Shown here: one piece after another, positions 1-5,959 of the stretch
Numbering within the stretch: the stretch's first letter is position 1
How the letters are laid out: each line of letters starts with the position of its first letter
Source of the DNA: Alkalihalobacterium sp048323755
Lineage (GTDB): Bacteria; Bacillota; Bacilli; Bacillales; Bacillaceae_F
Direction of reading: 5' to 3'
DNA length: 9,250 nt
Assembly: GCF_048323755.1 (NCBI RefSeq)
Contig: NZ_JBLWFS010000051.1
Location: forward strand, 1 to 9,250
Program-made: the position numbers and the translations under genes
The notes under the pieces: generated by a model
What the model saw: the letters and a program-made list of their open reading frames with translations, nothing else
Told to the model about the DNA's origin: nothing
Database searches by the model: none

Positions 1-2
1 TT

Positions 3-1076
3 GTAAATCCGCACGATATTACCCTATATGGGTTATTCACACAATTACTACCAACATATAATTTTTCAGTAGATCCTACAGTTCCTTTTATACCACCAGC
101 CCCGACAGCAAACGAGGATCTTCTTACTAAGCCCTCAGCCCAACGTAATTACCGAGACGTTTATCAACAGGCATTACAACCTACATTGGATACCCCTTTC
201 TACAGGCAGCTATACTATTCACTTCATAAGCAGGTTGATGATGAAATGTATAAAGTGTTTACCGCACTTAAACAATCTATTTTCTATGAAAATACAATTG
301 TGGTATTTACTGCAGACCATGGCAGTTTAGTTGGGGCCCATGGAGGATTGTTTCAAAAATGGCATAATGCCTATGAGGAAGCACTTCATGTTCCACTCAT
401 TATTCATAGTCCTAAATACTTTGCTGACTGTAAAGAAACGGATTTGCTAACAAGTCATGTGGACATTGTTCCTACTTTATTAGGACTTGCAAATATTGAT
501 GTTCAAGAAGTCCAAGAAAAATTGAAAACAGATCATACAGAGGTCCATTCCTTAGTAGGTCGAGACTTAACTTTGTTAATTAATGGAAATTTAGATTTTA
601 CTCGAGGTGATGAGGCTCTTTACTTTATGACAGATGATGAATTTTCCAAAGGTTTAAATCAATACACCCTAACTGGCCAACCTTATGAAGCAGTTAGACA
701 GCCTAATCATTTGGAAACTGTCATCATCAAACTACCAACAGGAGAAAATAACTCAAAGGAAATTTGGAAGTTTACTCGGTATTTCGATAATCCACAATTT
801 TGGAGTGATCCAGGCGTTGAAGATGTTGAAACTACCCAGAAGAAAGCCACAGATATTTCTGAGGATCTTCAGGCTGCTATTTGTATCACAACCACTAAAT
901 CTCAGCCAGTGCCTGATCAATTCGAGTTATACAATATAACGCGGGATCCGTTTGAGGAAATAAACCTTGCACACCCTATACATGAAACACCTGAATCAAA
1001 AACGATTCAAAAACTTCTAACAGGTATTCTTCAAGAACAACGCAAGCAAAAAAGACTCACTCCTTCAAGTGGTTAA
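3..1076 (+). CDS. Sulfatase-family hydrolase, C-terminal part (5' end outside window)
   Basis: The reading frame is open from the left edge of the window, so the TTG at 186 is not the true start; the visible part is 357 residues. It opens with VNPHDI, a phrase typical of the central part of arylsulfatase-like enzymes. The motif TADHG (Asp105 and His106 of the visible part) followed by a lysine in FQKWHNAYEEALHVPLI matches the second metal- and sulfate-binding block of the alkaline phosphatase/sulfatase superfamily. The ending FELYNITRDPFEEINLAHP is the usual sulfatase C-terminal signature (ELYDLxxDPxExxNL). The formylglycine motif CxPSR would lie upstream, so neither activity nor substrate can be judged. 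No membrane segment is seen in this part, so an LTA-synthase-type enzyme is less likely than a soluble arylsulfatase-like enzyme. No clear terminator precedes the repeat element that starts 41 bp downstream. Confidence 0.9.
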   Translation, partial: VNPHDITLYGLFTQLLPTYNFSVDPTVPFIPPAPTANEDLLTKPSAQRNYRDVYQQALQPTLDTPFYRQLYYSLHKQVDDEMYKVFTALKQSIFYENTIVVFTADHGSLVGAHGGLFQKWHNAYEEALHVPLIIHSPKYFADCKETDLLTSHVDIVPTLLGLANIDVQEVQEKLKTDHTEVHSLVGRDLTLLINGNLDFTRGDEALYFMTDDEFSKGLNQYTLTGQPYEAVRQPNHLETVIIKLPTGENNSKEIWKFTRYFDNPQFWSDPGVEDVETTQKKATDISEDLQAAICITTTKSQPVPDQFELYNITRDPFEEINLAHPIHETPESKTIQKLLTGILQEQRKQKRLTPSSG

Positions 1077-1117
1077 TTACATGGGAAATGTGCTTGCCCC
1101 CCAGTGCGGTAGGGTAT

Positions 1118-1371
1118 ATGTCACTGTGACAACCCGAATGTTGCCGAAAGATATTTAAGGGTTATAGTTCCAAGGATTTGGGGTCTGTCTCCCGCACTAG
1201 AGTAAAGTATTACCGCAGTGGGGTAGACAGGTCCCGTTTTTTTCAAGATGGTCACAGAGCCAACACAGGAGTTCACTACTTCTTATACTCTCAAGAAGTA
1301 CTTGGTTGGAGAATTGATGGTAATCATAGATCCAGTTCCTCTCGACAAATCTCGGGTTGTCACAGTGTCAT
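1118..1371. mobile_element. 254-bp MITE-like element with terminal inverted repeats (compact copy)
   Basis: The left end ATGTCACTGTGACAACCCGA (1118-1137) and the right end TCGGGTTGTCACAGTGTCAT (1352-1371) are inverted repeats with one mismatch. Between them are a left arm shared with 1588-1690 and 5777-5892, a REP-like stem-loop (1180-1235), and a right arm shared with 3601-3760. No protein-coding capacity is convincing: two short ORFs cross it, but they are not conserved against the other copies. I see no clear target-site duplication (left flank GGGTAT, right flank TTATTGG). This looks like the empty, non-autonomous form of the larger cargo-bearing copies. That interpretation is inferred from comparison within the window. 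Confidence 0.75.
1180..1235. repeat. REP-like stem-loop, copy 1
   Basis: The left arm GGGGTCTGTCTCCCGCACT pairs imperfectly with the right arm AGTGGGGTAGACAGGTCCC around the loop AGAGTAAAGTATTACCGC. The loop holds a smaller inverted repeat, GTAA-AGTA-TTAC. The arms resemble GGGTCTGTCCCC/GGGGACAGACCC palindromes known from REP-type repeats, some of which are mobilised by Y1 (RAYT) transposases. No such transposase is present here. Confidence 0.7.
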
Positions 1372-1487
1372 TTATTGGGAGGATATCAAGCGTGACTTCC
1401 AACTATAACGTTCAATTCTCAAAAGAAGCGTTAAAATATTTATCGAATACTCATTTTAAAGATTGGTCCACGTGGAGATATTTATAA
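1372..1487 (+). pseudogene. C-terminal gene remnant downstream of the compact element
   Basis: Immediately after the right terminal repeat, a frame reads FIGRISSVTSNYNVQFSK and continues through EALKYLSNTHFKDWSTWRYL to a TAA at 1485-1487. A rho-independent terminator follows 10 bp later. The composition looks like real protein, and the terminator suggests an original gene end. The frame continues leftwards into the mobile element, where the sequence belongs to the repeat, so the element probably replaced or interrupted the 5' part of the gene. I do not recognise the family. It could instead be a chance ORF. Confidence 0.35.
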
Positions 1488-1497
1488 ATAATTACTA

Positions 1498-1531
1498 AAA
1501 GGCAAAGTTCATTCAACGGACTTTGTCTTTT
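1498..1531 (+). terminator. Rho-independent terminator
   Basis: AAAGGCAAAGT (1498-1508) pairs with ACTTTGTCTTT (1520-1530) through eleven positions, one of them a G-T wobble. The loop is short and a T-rich tail (TCTTTTCTT) follows. It lies just behind the stop of the C-terminal remnant at 1487. Confidence 0.75.
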
Positions 1532-1647
1532 CTTACGAAGTTTTGTTGTTTAATAATGATACAATATAAGGAAGTACCCCTGAGTATATATCACTGTGAC
1601 AACCCGAATATTGCCGAAAAATAGTTAAGGGTGAGTCTCAAAAGTTC

Positions 1648-1690
1648 AGGTACTGAGCCGCCACTAGAGTGAAGTATTACCGCAGCGGGT
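1648..1690. repeat. REP-like stem-loop, copy 2 (degenerate arms)
   Basis: The core CACTAGAGTGAAGTATTACC followed by GCAGCGGG matches the loop and right arm of copy 1, but the outer arms (AGGTACTGAGCCGC and GGGTAAGAAAAG) no longer pair well. It stands at the left boundary of the cargo region. Confidence 0.6.
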
Positions 1691-1847
1691 AAGAAAAGAT
1701 AGTGATAATCTTACGAAGAAGCAGATTGATAGCTTTTTGCTAGCGAGCCCTAGCATCTTTGAGCTGATGAATTCAAAGTGTGAACAGTTTATTTTTTGTG
1801 TAGCTTTTAAGTTAAAAATCCAAATCTCTTAATAGTTTCGAAAGCTG

Positions 1848-2448
1848 GTGTCTGACTTGAAAAAACAATACCTTGATTTAATGCAATTTTTCGAAGGGTA
1901 CGTACGGAATTACCGGAGAATGAACTTATCAGTTGCACATAATCATTTAATGTTTACGAAAAGAGAAATTGATTATTTTGCTAACTTTGGAGAAATGCTC
2001 GGTTTTGATGCTTTTATTGAAGATTCTAAGTTTGATAAAGCTTTAGGTAGGTCAAGACCGATGGATCTTTCATGGTGGAAGTGGGACGAGCGAGATAAAG
2101 AAAATTAAGTCTATCTCGCGATGCATTTAGAATGGGAAAATCAATGGGATAAAGATGAGGAGACGATAGAAAAGCTGATTGCTGAAACAGAGCCAGACTA
2201 CATTCCGCATAATGTAATTGGAATACAGAATATAAATTCAGAAGAGAGGATCCAAGCTCTAAATTCCTTAGTTGTTACCAAGAACAAAGCTCAACTATCC
2301 AATGTTCTAATGATTTATCGTTTCTATGATAGAGATTTAGAGGTGAGAGAGTAAGGGGTTATCATTTCAGTCCGGATGAAAAGAGCAAGTAAGGGAAGCA
2401 AATTGTAAACAAGATGAAGTCGGTTATTGGTTTATGTACTTTGGATAG
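1848..2448 (+). pseudogene. Decayed cargo gene, possible PD-(D/E)XK-nuclease-like protein (copy 1)
   Basis: From a GTG at 1848 the frame reads SDLKKQYLDLMQFFEGYVRN and on through FTKREIDYFANFGEMLGF, with RPMDLSWWKWDE, to a TAA at 2106-2108. It continues in the same frame after that stop with YLAMHLEWENQWDKDEETIE. A second in-frame stop follows at 2352. The second copy at 6151-6351 shows the intended ending, YHLSPDGKEQVREA and then YWFMYF; here that ending needs two frame changes (near 2355 and near 2380) before a TAG at 2446-2448. So there is one nonsense mutation and at least two frameshifts: it is not functional. The reconstructed protein would be about 200 residues. MDLSWW followed about 20 residues later by LHLEWEN resembles the D...ExE core of restriction-like nucleases, but this is weak and I do not recognise a named family. 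Confidence 0.7.
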
Positions 2449-2499
2449 AGGCGGCCTTTCTAATGTGTTTAAAAGAGTAATGATGTTATTTAAAAATAT

Positions 2500-2646
2500 A
2501 TGTATTTAAATAAAGAGGAATTAAACTGTGATTTCTTTAGTTGTAATCCTGATAGGTTAATTCGTTATGATTTTTCGATTAGCAGTGAACGTGGGAAAAC
2601 CCAAATTTCAACGTCAGAAAATAAAGAGAAGCTAATATTTTTATAG
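2500..2646 (+). CDS. Small hypothetical ORF, 48 residues
   Basis: An ATG at 2500 opens a 48-residue frame beginning MYLNKEELNCDFFSCNPDRL and ending NKEKLIFL before a TAG at 2644-2646. The composition is protein-like, with a C-x4-C pair and many charged residues. There is no good ribosome binding site before the ATG, and I recognise no family. It could be a genuine small cargo gene, a leftover of a larger gene, or chance. Nothing else was found between the decayed gene and the CBS-HEPN promoter. Confidence 0.25.
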   Translation: MYLNKEELNCDFFSCNPDRLIRYDFSISSERGKTQISTSENKEKLIFL

Positions 2647-2690
2647 AGTTTCTTTAAAAGTACTCTGATTGACCAATCAATTTAAATGTT

Positions 2691-2721
2691 TTGACCTCAT
2701 TACACCCAGAACAGTTATAAT
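2691..2721 (+). promoter_or_regulatory. Possible sigma-A-type promoter for the CBS-HEPN gene
   Basis: TTGACC (2691-2696) and TATAAT (2716-2721) match the -35 and -10 consensus, but the spacer is 19 bp, longer than the ideal 17. It lies about 95 bp upstream of the chosen start, inside the cargo, so the gene could be expressed wherever the element lands. Confidence 0.45.
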
Positions 2722-2817
2722 ATTATTTATTACATAATTAGCAAAATGAGCGCTAGTAATTTAAACTTGATTTACTATATTTACTTCAAGGTCATTCATA
2801 ATTGGGGGACGTTTATT

Positions 2818-3600
2818 ATGGCAATTGTACACTTTAAAAAGAGTCTCGAGACGTTAAGGGAAATATACTCAGACAATCTATCTGTGCCATTAATTGCAGA
2901 AGATTTATTTGCTTGTCCTTTGGACGGTGATGCACTAGAAGTTAAACAGAACATGGAGGAATCAGACTTTGACTATTATGGAGTTGAAAATAATGGGAAG
3001 ATTATTGGCTATATTGTCAGGTCTGAACTGAAAGATGGTTTGATATCAAAATATGTTCATCCTTTCGAAATGGACGATCTTATTTCAGAATCAACGTCAC
3101 TTATCGAACTGTTGCAAATATTTAAAGATAAAAATCCAGTGTTTGTACTTGAAAAAAATCAAGTAAAGAAACTACTAACATTAGCTGATTTACAAAAACA
3201 ACCGATTCGTATGTTAGTATTTGGCTTAATTTCTCTATTAGAAATGAATTTATTAGAGTTAATTAAAAAAAGTTACCCAGACAATGGTTGGACACAGTGT
3301 TTAAGTGAGGGAAGAATCGAAAAAGCATTAGAAGTATACGAAAAAAGGAAGCAAAAAAATGAGGGGCTAGGCCTAATTGAATGTATCCAGCTATCTGATA
3401 AAGGAACGATCATCCGAAAAACACCACAACTGTTAAATCAACTGGAATTTCATTCAAAAAAAGAGGTGGATCGATTCTTTAGCTCTATTGAGGAGTTAAG
3501 AAATAATACAGCTCATTCTCAAGAATATGTATATGATGATTTTAATGATTTCTTGGATTCTATTAATAGAATAGAAAAATTGTTAAGGGTATTACCGTAA
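2818..3600 (+). CDS. CBS-pair protein with C-terminal HEPN-like domain
   Basis: The start is placed at ATG 2818 because GGGGGAC lies 9 bp upstream; an ATG at 2746 in the same frame lacks a ribosome binding site and would add 24 unconvincing residues. The product is 260 residues, probably cytoplasmic. Residues about 25-127 look like two CBS domains (VENNGKIIGYIVRSELKDG is the first core, PVFVLEKNQVKKLLTLADL the second); CBS pairs usually bind adenine nucleotides. Residues about 128-260 are helical and hold LRNNTAHSQ, with R228 and H233 forming an Rx4H motif characteristic of HEPN ribonucleases. The layout suggests nucleotide sensing coupled to an RNase or toxin-like domain, but this is inference; the HEPN part could be a non-catalytic binding domain. 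The last codons and the TAA fall inside the repeat core at 3588-3615, so the C-terminus may have been reshaped by the element. No partner toxin or antitoxin gene is adjacent. Confidence 0.75.
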   Translation: MAIVHFKKSLETLREIYSDNLSVPLIAEDLFACPLDGDALEVKQNMEESDFDYYGVENNGKIIGYIVRSELKDGLISKYVHPFEMDDLISESTSLIELLQIFKDKNPVFVLEKNQVKKLLTLADLQKQPIRMLVFGLISLLEMNLLELIKKSYPDNGWTQCLSEGRIEKALEVYEKRKQKNEGLGLIECIQLSDKGTIIRKTPQLLNQLEFHSKKEVDRFFSSIEELRNNTAHSQEYVYDDFNDFLDSINRIEKLLRVLP

Positions 3601-3615
3601 CGGGGGCAGGCCCCG
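3588..3615. repeat. REP-like stem-loop, copy 3 (right half only)
   Basis: AGGGTATTACCGTAACGGGG then GCAGGCCCCG corresponds to the loop and right arm of the other copies. It overlaps the last four codons and the stop of the CBS-HEPN gene. CGGGG-GCAGG-CCCCG (3601-3615) forms a compact hairpin immediately after the stop, which might help end transcription although no T-run follows. Confidence 0.6.
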
Positions 3616-3760
3616 CTTTCGTTCAAGGTGGTCACATCCACCACAGGCATTCACTACTTCTTATTTTTGTTAAGTAGCGCTTGGTTGGAGGAGCAACGAG
3701 AATTGATGGTAATCATAGCCCCCATTCTTCTCGACAAATCTCGGGTTGTCACAGTGACAT
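3601..3760. repeat. Right arm of the repeat element, second copy
   Basis: This stretch aligns with 1231-1371: shared blocks include AAGRTGGTCACA, TTCACTACTTCTTAT, GAATTGATGGTAATCATAG and CTCGACAAATCTCGGGTTGT. Each copy holds a hairpin at the same place (here CTACTT 3654-3659 with AAGTAG 3672-3677) although the bases differ. The reading frame across it is not conserved between copies, so it is treated as non-coding. Confidence 0.75.
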
Positions 3761-3771
3761 TTGTTTAATCG

Positions 3772-3812
3772 AAAGGCATGGAAAACAGTAACTTCTGTTC
3801 TCCATGCCTTTT
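3772..3812. terminator. Strong hairpin terminator, probably bidirectional
   Basis: AAAGGCATGG (3772-3781) pairs perfectly with CCATGCCTTT (3802-3811), with an inner ACAG/CTGT pairing. A T-run follows on the + strand, and A residues precede the hairpin on the other side. It sits 12 bp outside the right terminal repeat and separates the element from the homing-endonuclease gene. The remaining sequence to 3978 shows no gene or convincing promoter. Confidence 0.8.
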
Positions 3813-3978
3813 AAAATATATTCTAGGTTGTTACTTTGTAGATTGCACTTCTGGAAAATAATTTATTAATGAAGTAAAACATACATTAAATCAGCCTCAA
3901 TTGGTATGTTAATGATTAAGAAGTAAGATCGCTGAATACATCTTGAACCTATTTTTACACACAAATGAGGACTTGCAA

Positions 3979-5700
3979 ATGGCTATTTTAGAAAAAGAAG
4001 TAGAAGTTACGTTGCATAACAAAACGATTGAATACTATGAAAACCTTGGCTACGAAATACCAAGGAAGAAAAATAAACAAAACAAAATGGTCGTTCCACG
4101 TGGGTCAAAGATAATGGTCAAATTAGAACACTTGCAAGAGGGTAGCGGTGTTTTCGTAACTAAAATTTGTGATGATTGTGGGTGTACGTCTAAAGTAAAG
4201 TATTCAACTTTATTAACAAATCGGAAAAGGGCAGGTGGGAAGGACAGGTGTAAAGAGTGTGGTTGGAAACATGGAATACCTAAAAAAGATTCGGTTTACT
4301 TAGGGAATGTAGGTAGTATTGCCGAAACAGACCCACACATCGCTTCTTTGTTTTACGAAGAAGAAGATGCCTTTAAGTACACAAGAAATTCTGCGAGAAA
4401 GGTCTACTTCAAGTGTCCAACTTGTAATCGTAAAATACGTAAACAAATAGGATATGTAACGAAATTCGGACTAACTTGCGAACTTTGTGACGATGGCTTT
4501 TCCATCCCCGAGAAATTTACTGTGAATGTATTAGAACAATTAGGAATTGAATTTGAAACACAAAAGATTTTCGAATGGTCTGGCAATAAGAGATATGACT
4601 TCTATATTCCAGACAAAAATATGATTATAGAAACTCATGGTAGGCAACATTACAGTATCACATTTGAATATCTTGGTGGGAGATCATTAGAAGAAGAACA
4701 AGAAAACGATAGACTGAAATTTAACAATGCAATGAAAAATGGGATTGAAAACTACATCCTAATTGACTGTCAACAGTCAGAGTTTAAGTACCTAAAAAAT
4801 AGCTTTCTAAACAGTAAATTACCAAACTTTTATGACTTAACTCGTATCAATTGGGAAGAGTGCTACAAATTGGCTTGTTCATCATTGGCGCATGAGGCTT
4901 GGAAACTGTGGGATAGCGGATTGACAAGTATAATGAAAATTGCAGAAAAACTAAATATTAGTAGAACGGTCTTGACGAGGTATCTGAAGCGAGGTTCTGA
5001 TCTTGGTTTGTGTACGTATGATGTTGAGAAAGAAACGAATATTAGTCCCGTTGTTCAATTGTCTCCTACTGGCGAGTTTATGAATGTGTTTGAAAGTATA
5101 TCTAAAGCAATGGACGACCTAGGACTACCAAAGACCAATCGAGACTATAGTAATATATCGACGGTATGTAGTGGAAGAACGAAAATGGCTTACGGGTACA
5201 GATGGATGTACAAAGATGATTATGAAAAGTACCGTAATGGTGAAATAGAATTACCGCAATACCAAGACACTAGACATGAAACAATCGTAAAATTAACTTT
5301 TGATAATGAATATGTTTCAGAACATGTAGGTGTTTTCAATGCTTCTGTTTCCGTAGGGTTGTCTAAGTCCAATTCTCATATTATAGATTGTTGTAATCGA
5401 AAAAGAGATAAATCTCATGGGTTCAAATGGATGTACAAAAAAGATTATATGAAATATCTCAATGATGAGATTGAAATGCCCCCTTTTAATGACACTAGAC
5501 CTAAGATGATAGTGAAACTGACGAAAGACAACGAATACATATCAGAGCATGAAGGAGTTTTAAATGCTTCCATTTCTGTTGGGTTTTCTAATGCGAAGTA
5601 TAAAATAACAGAGTGTTGTAAGGGTAGGTTGAAGTCTGCATATGGATATAAATGGATTTTTAAAGAAGATTATGAAGCAGAGTATGGGGAAAGGGAATAA
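3979..5700 (+). CDS. Homing-endonuclease-like protein: zinc ribbons, Vsr/EDxHD-like core, three NUMOD1-like repeats
   Basis: ATG 3979 is chosen over TTG 3943 because GAGGAC lies about 7 bp upstream; the product is 573 residues. An N-terminal region has two four-cysteine clusters, C64/C67 with C91/C94 and C146/C149 with C167/C170, which look like zinc ribbons. Residues about 176-270 hold YDFYIPDKNMIIETHGRQHY and then ENDRLKFNNAMKNGI, the D...ExH...D pattern of Vsr-like EDxHD homing endonucleases of the I-Bth0305I type. Residues about 314-338 resemble a helix-turn-helix. Three repeats at about 357-413, 435-488 and 510-564 share VxLTxDNEYxSEH or similar and end in YGYKWMYKxDY, the style of NUMOD1/IENR1 DNA-binding repeats. 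Such enzymes normally cut a specific gene and spread themselves; a phage origin is common. No intron is recognisable around it, so it looks free-standing. It stands alone between two copies of the repeat element. Confidence 0.8.
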   Translation: MAILEKEVEVTLHNKTIEYYENLGYEIPRKKNKQNKMVVPRGSKIMVKLEHLQEGSGVFVTKICDDCGCTSKVKYSTLLTNRKRAGGKDRCKECGWKHGIPKKDSVYLGNVGSIAETDPHIASLFYEEEDAFKYTRNSARKVYFKCPTCNRKIRKQIGYVTKFGLTCELCDDGFSIPEKFTVNVLEQLGIEFETQKIFEWSGNKRYDFYIPDKNMIIETHGRQHYSITFEYLGGRSLEEEQENDRLKFNNAMKNGIENYILIDCQQSEFKYLKNSFLNSKLPNFYDLTRINWEECYKLACSSLAHEAWKLWDSGLTSIMKIAEKLNISRTVLTRYLKRGSDLGLCTYDVEKETNISPVVQLSPTGEFMNVFESISKAMDDLGLPKTNRDYSNISTVCSGRTKMAYGYRWMYKDDYEKYRNGEIELPQYQDTRHETIVKLTFDNEYVSEHVGVFNASVSVGLSKSNSHIIDCCNRKRDKSHGFKWMYKKDYMKYLNDEIEMPPFNDTRPKMIVKLTKDNEYISEHEGVLNASISVGFSNAKYKITECCKGRLKSAYGYKWIFKEDYEAEYGERE

Positions 5701-5742
5701 TACTGATAAAAATGTTGGTGTATTAAGAAGGTGATTTCTGGT

Positions 5743-5776
5743 TTGAACAAGGGTCATCTTTTAGTTTCCATTGTAT
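5743..5776 (+). pseudogene. Possible gene start cut off by the second repeat copy
   Basis: AAGAAGGTGA at 5725-5734 is a good ribosome binding site, placed 8 bp before a TTG at 5743. The frame reads MNKGHLLVSIVY and then runs into the terminal repeat, ending at a TAG within the left arm. This may be the start of a gene lost when the element arrived. The stretch is very short, so chance is quite possible. Confidence 0.2.
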
Positions 5777-5846
5777 ATGTCACTGTGACAACCCGAAACA
5801 CCCCGAATATTGCGGAAAAATAGTTAAGGGTGAGTCCTAAAGGTTC

Positions 5847-5892
5847 GGGGTCTGTGCTGCCCCCTTAGAGTAAGGTATTGCCGCAGTGGGTA
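5847..5892. repeat. REP-like stem-loop, copy 4
   Basis: CGGGGTCTGTGCTGCCCCCT leads into AGAGTAAGGTATTGCCGCAG and GGGTAAG. The left arm is close to the GGGGTCTGTC consensus, but the right arm is cut short exactly as in copy 2, where the cargo leader (AAGAAAAGATA) begins. Confidence 0.65.
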
Positions 5893-5935
5893 AGAAAAGA
5901 TATTGTTAATCTTATGAAGTAGCTGTTTGCTAGTC

Positions 5936-5959
5936 AGATGCTAGAATGTCCTAGCATCT
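5936..5959. repeat. Hairpin in the leader of the decayed gene
   Basis: AGATGCTAG (5936-5944) and CTAGCATCT (5951-5959) form a perfect 9-bp stem with a six-base loop, followed only by TT. The first copy has a shorter hairpin at the same place (1739-1754). It could be an attenuator or a weak terminator upstream of the gene. Confidence 0.5.

Larger units (their letters stand above)
1588..2448 (+). repeat. Long direct repeat, copy 1 (left arm, leader and decayed gene)
   Basis: This stretch recurs at 5777-6351 at high identity by eye, including the terminal repeat, the stem-loop, about 150 bp of non-coding leader and the start and end of the decayed gene. About 300 bp (roughly 2002-2303) present here are missing from the second copy. 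The leader holds a small hairpin GCTAG-CGAGCC-CTAGC at 1739-1754. Confidence 0.85.
1588..3760. mobile_element. Cargo-bearing copy of the terminal-inverted-repeat element (about 2.2 kb)
   Basis: The left end (1588-1607) is ATATCACTGTGACAACCCGA. The right end (3741-3760) is TCGGGTTGTCACAGTGACAT, its inverted partner with one mismatch. The first ~100 bp align with the left arm of the compact element at 1118 and the last ~160 bp with its right arm, so this copy equals the compact element plus about 1.9 kb of inserted sequence. The cargo is a decayed gene (1848-2448), a doubtful small ORF (2500-2646) and an intact CBS-HEPN gene (2818-3600). The cargo is bounded by the REP-like stem-loop at 1648-1690 and a partial one at 3588-3615. 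No transposase or recombinase is seen. That the ends belong to one unit, rather than to two neighbouring copies that lost opposite halves, is an inference. Confidence 0.55.

Noticed and set aside
685..939. 84-residue ORF inside the sulfatase
   Set aside because: Out-of-frame shadow of a clear sulfatase coding sequence.
1178..1487. Two overlapping ORFs (76 and 79 residues) across the compact element
   Set aside because: They read through the stem-loop and right arm. In the second copy of the arm the matching frames differ by non-synonymous changes and are interrupted, so the region behaves as non-coding repeat. Only the tail after 1371 is kept, as a possible remnant.
1118..3760. Target-site duplications flanking the elements
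   Set aside because: Flanks of the left and right ends were compared and share no convincing direct repeat beyond one or two bases.
3630..3768. Frame in the right arm at 3601-3760 ending LMVIIAPILLDKSRVVTVTFV, similar to LMVIIDPVPLDKSRVVTVSF in the compact copy
   Set aside because: The similarity follows from shared DNA. The changes between copies (GATCCAGTTCCT against GCCCCCATTCTT) alter the amino acids, with no sign of protein-level conservation.
4404..4586. Minus-strand 60-residue ORF inside the homing-endonuclease gene
   Set aside because: Antisense shadow with no ribosome binding site; the plus-strand domain evidence is strong.
5560..5757. Minus-strand 65-residue ORF over the end of the homing-endonuclease gene
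   Set aside because: Antisense shadow of the third NUMOD1-like repeat, with no independent support.
3761..5776. Group I or II intron hosting the endonuclease
   Set aside because: No recognisable intron core or domain V-like hairpin was seen, and the flanks are a terminator and repeat ends rather than split exons.
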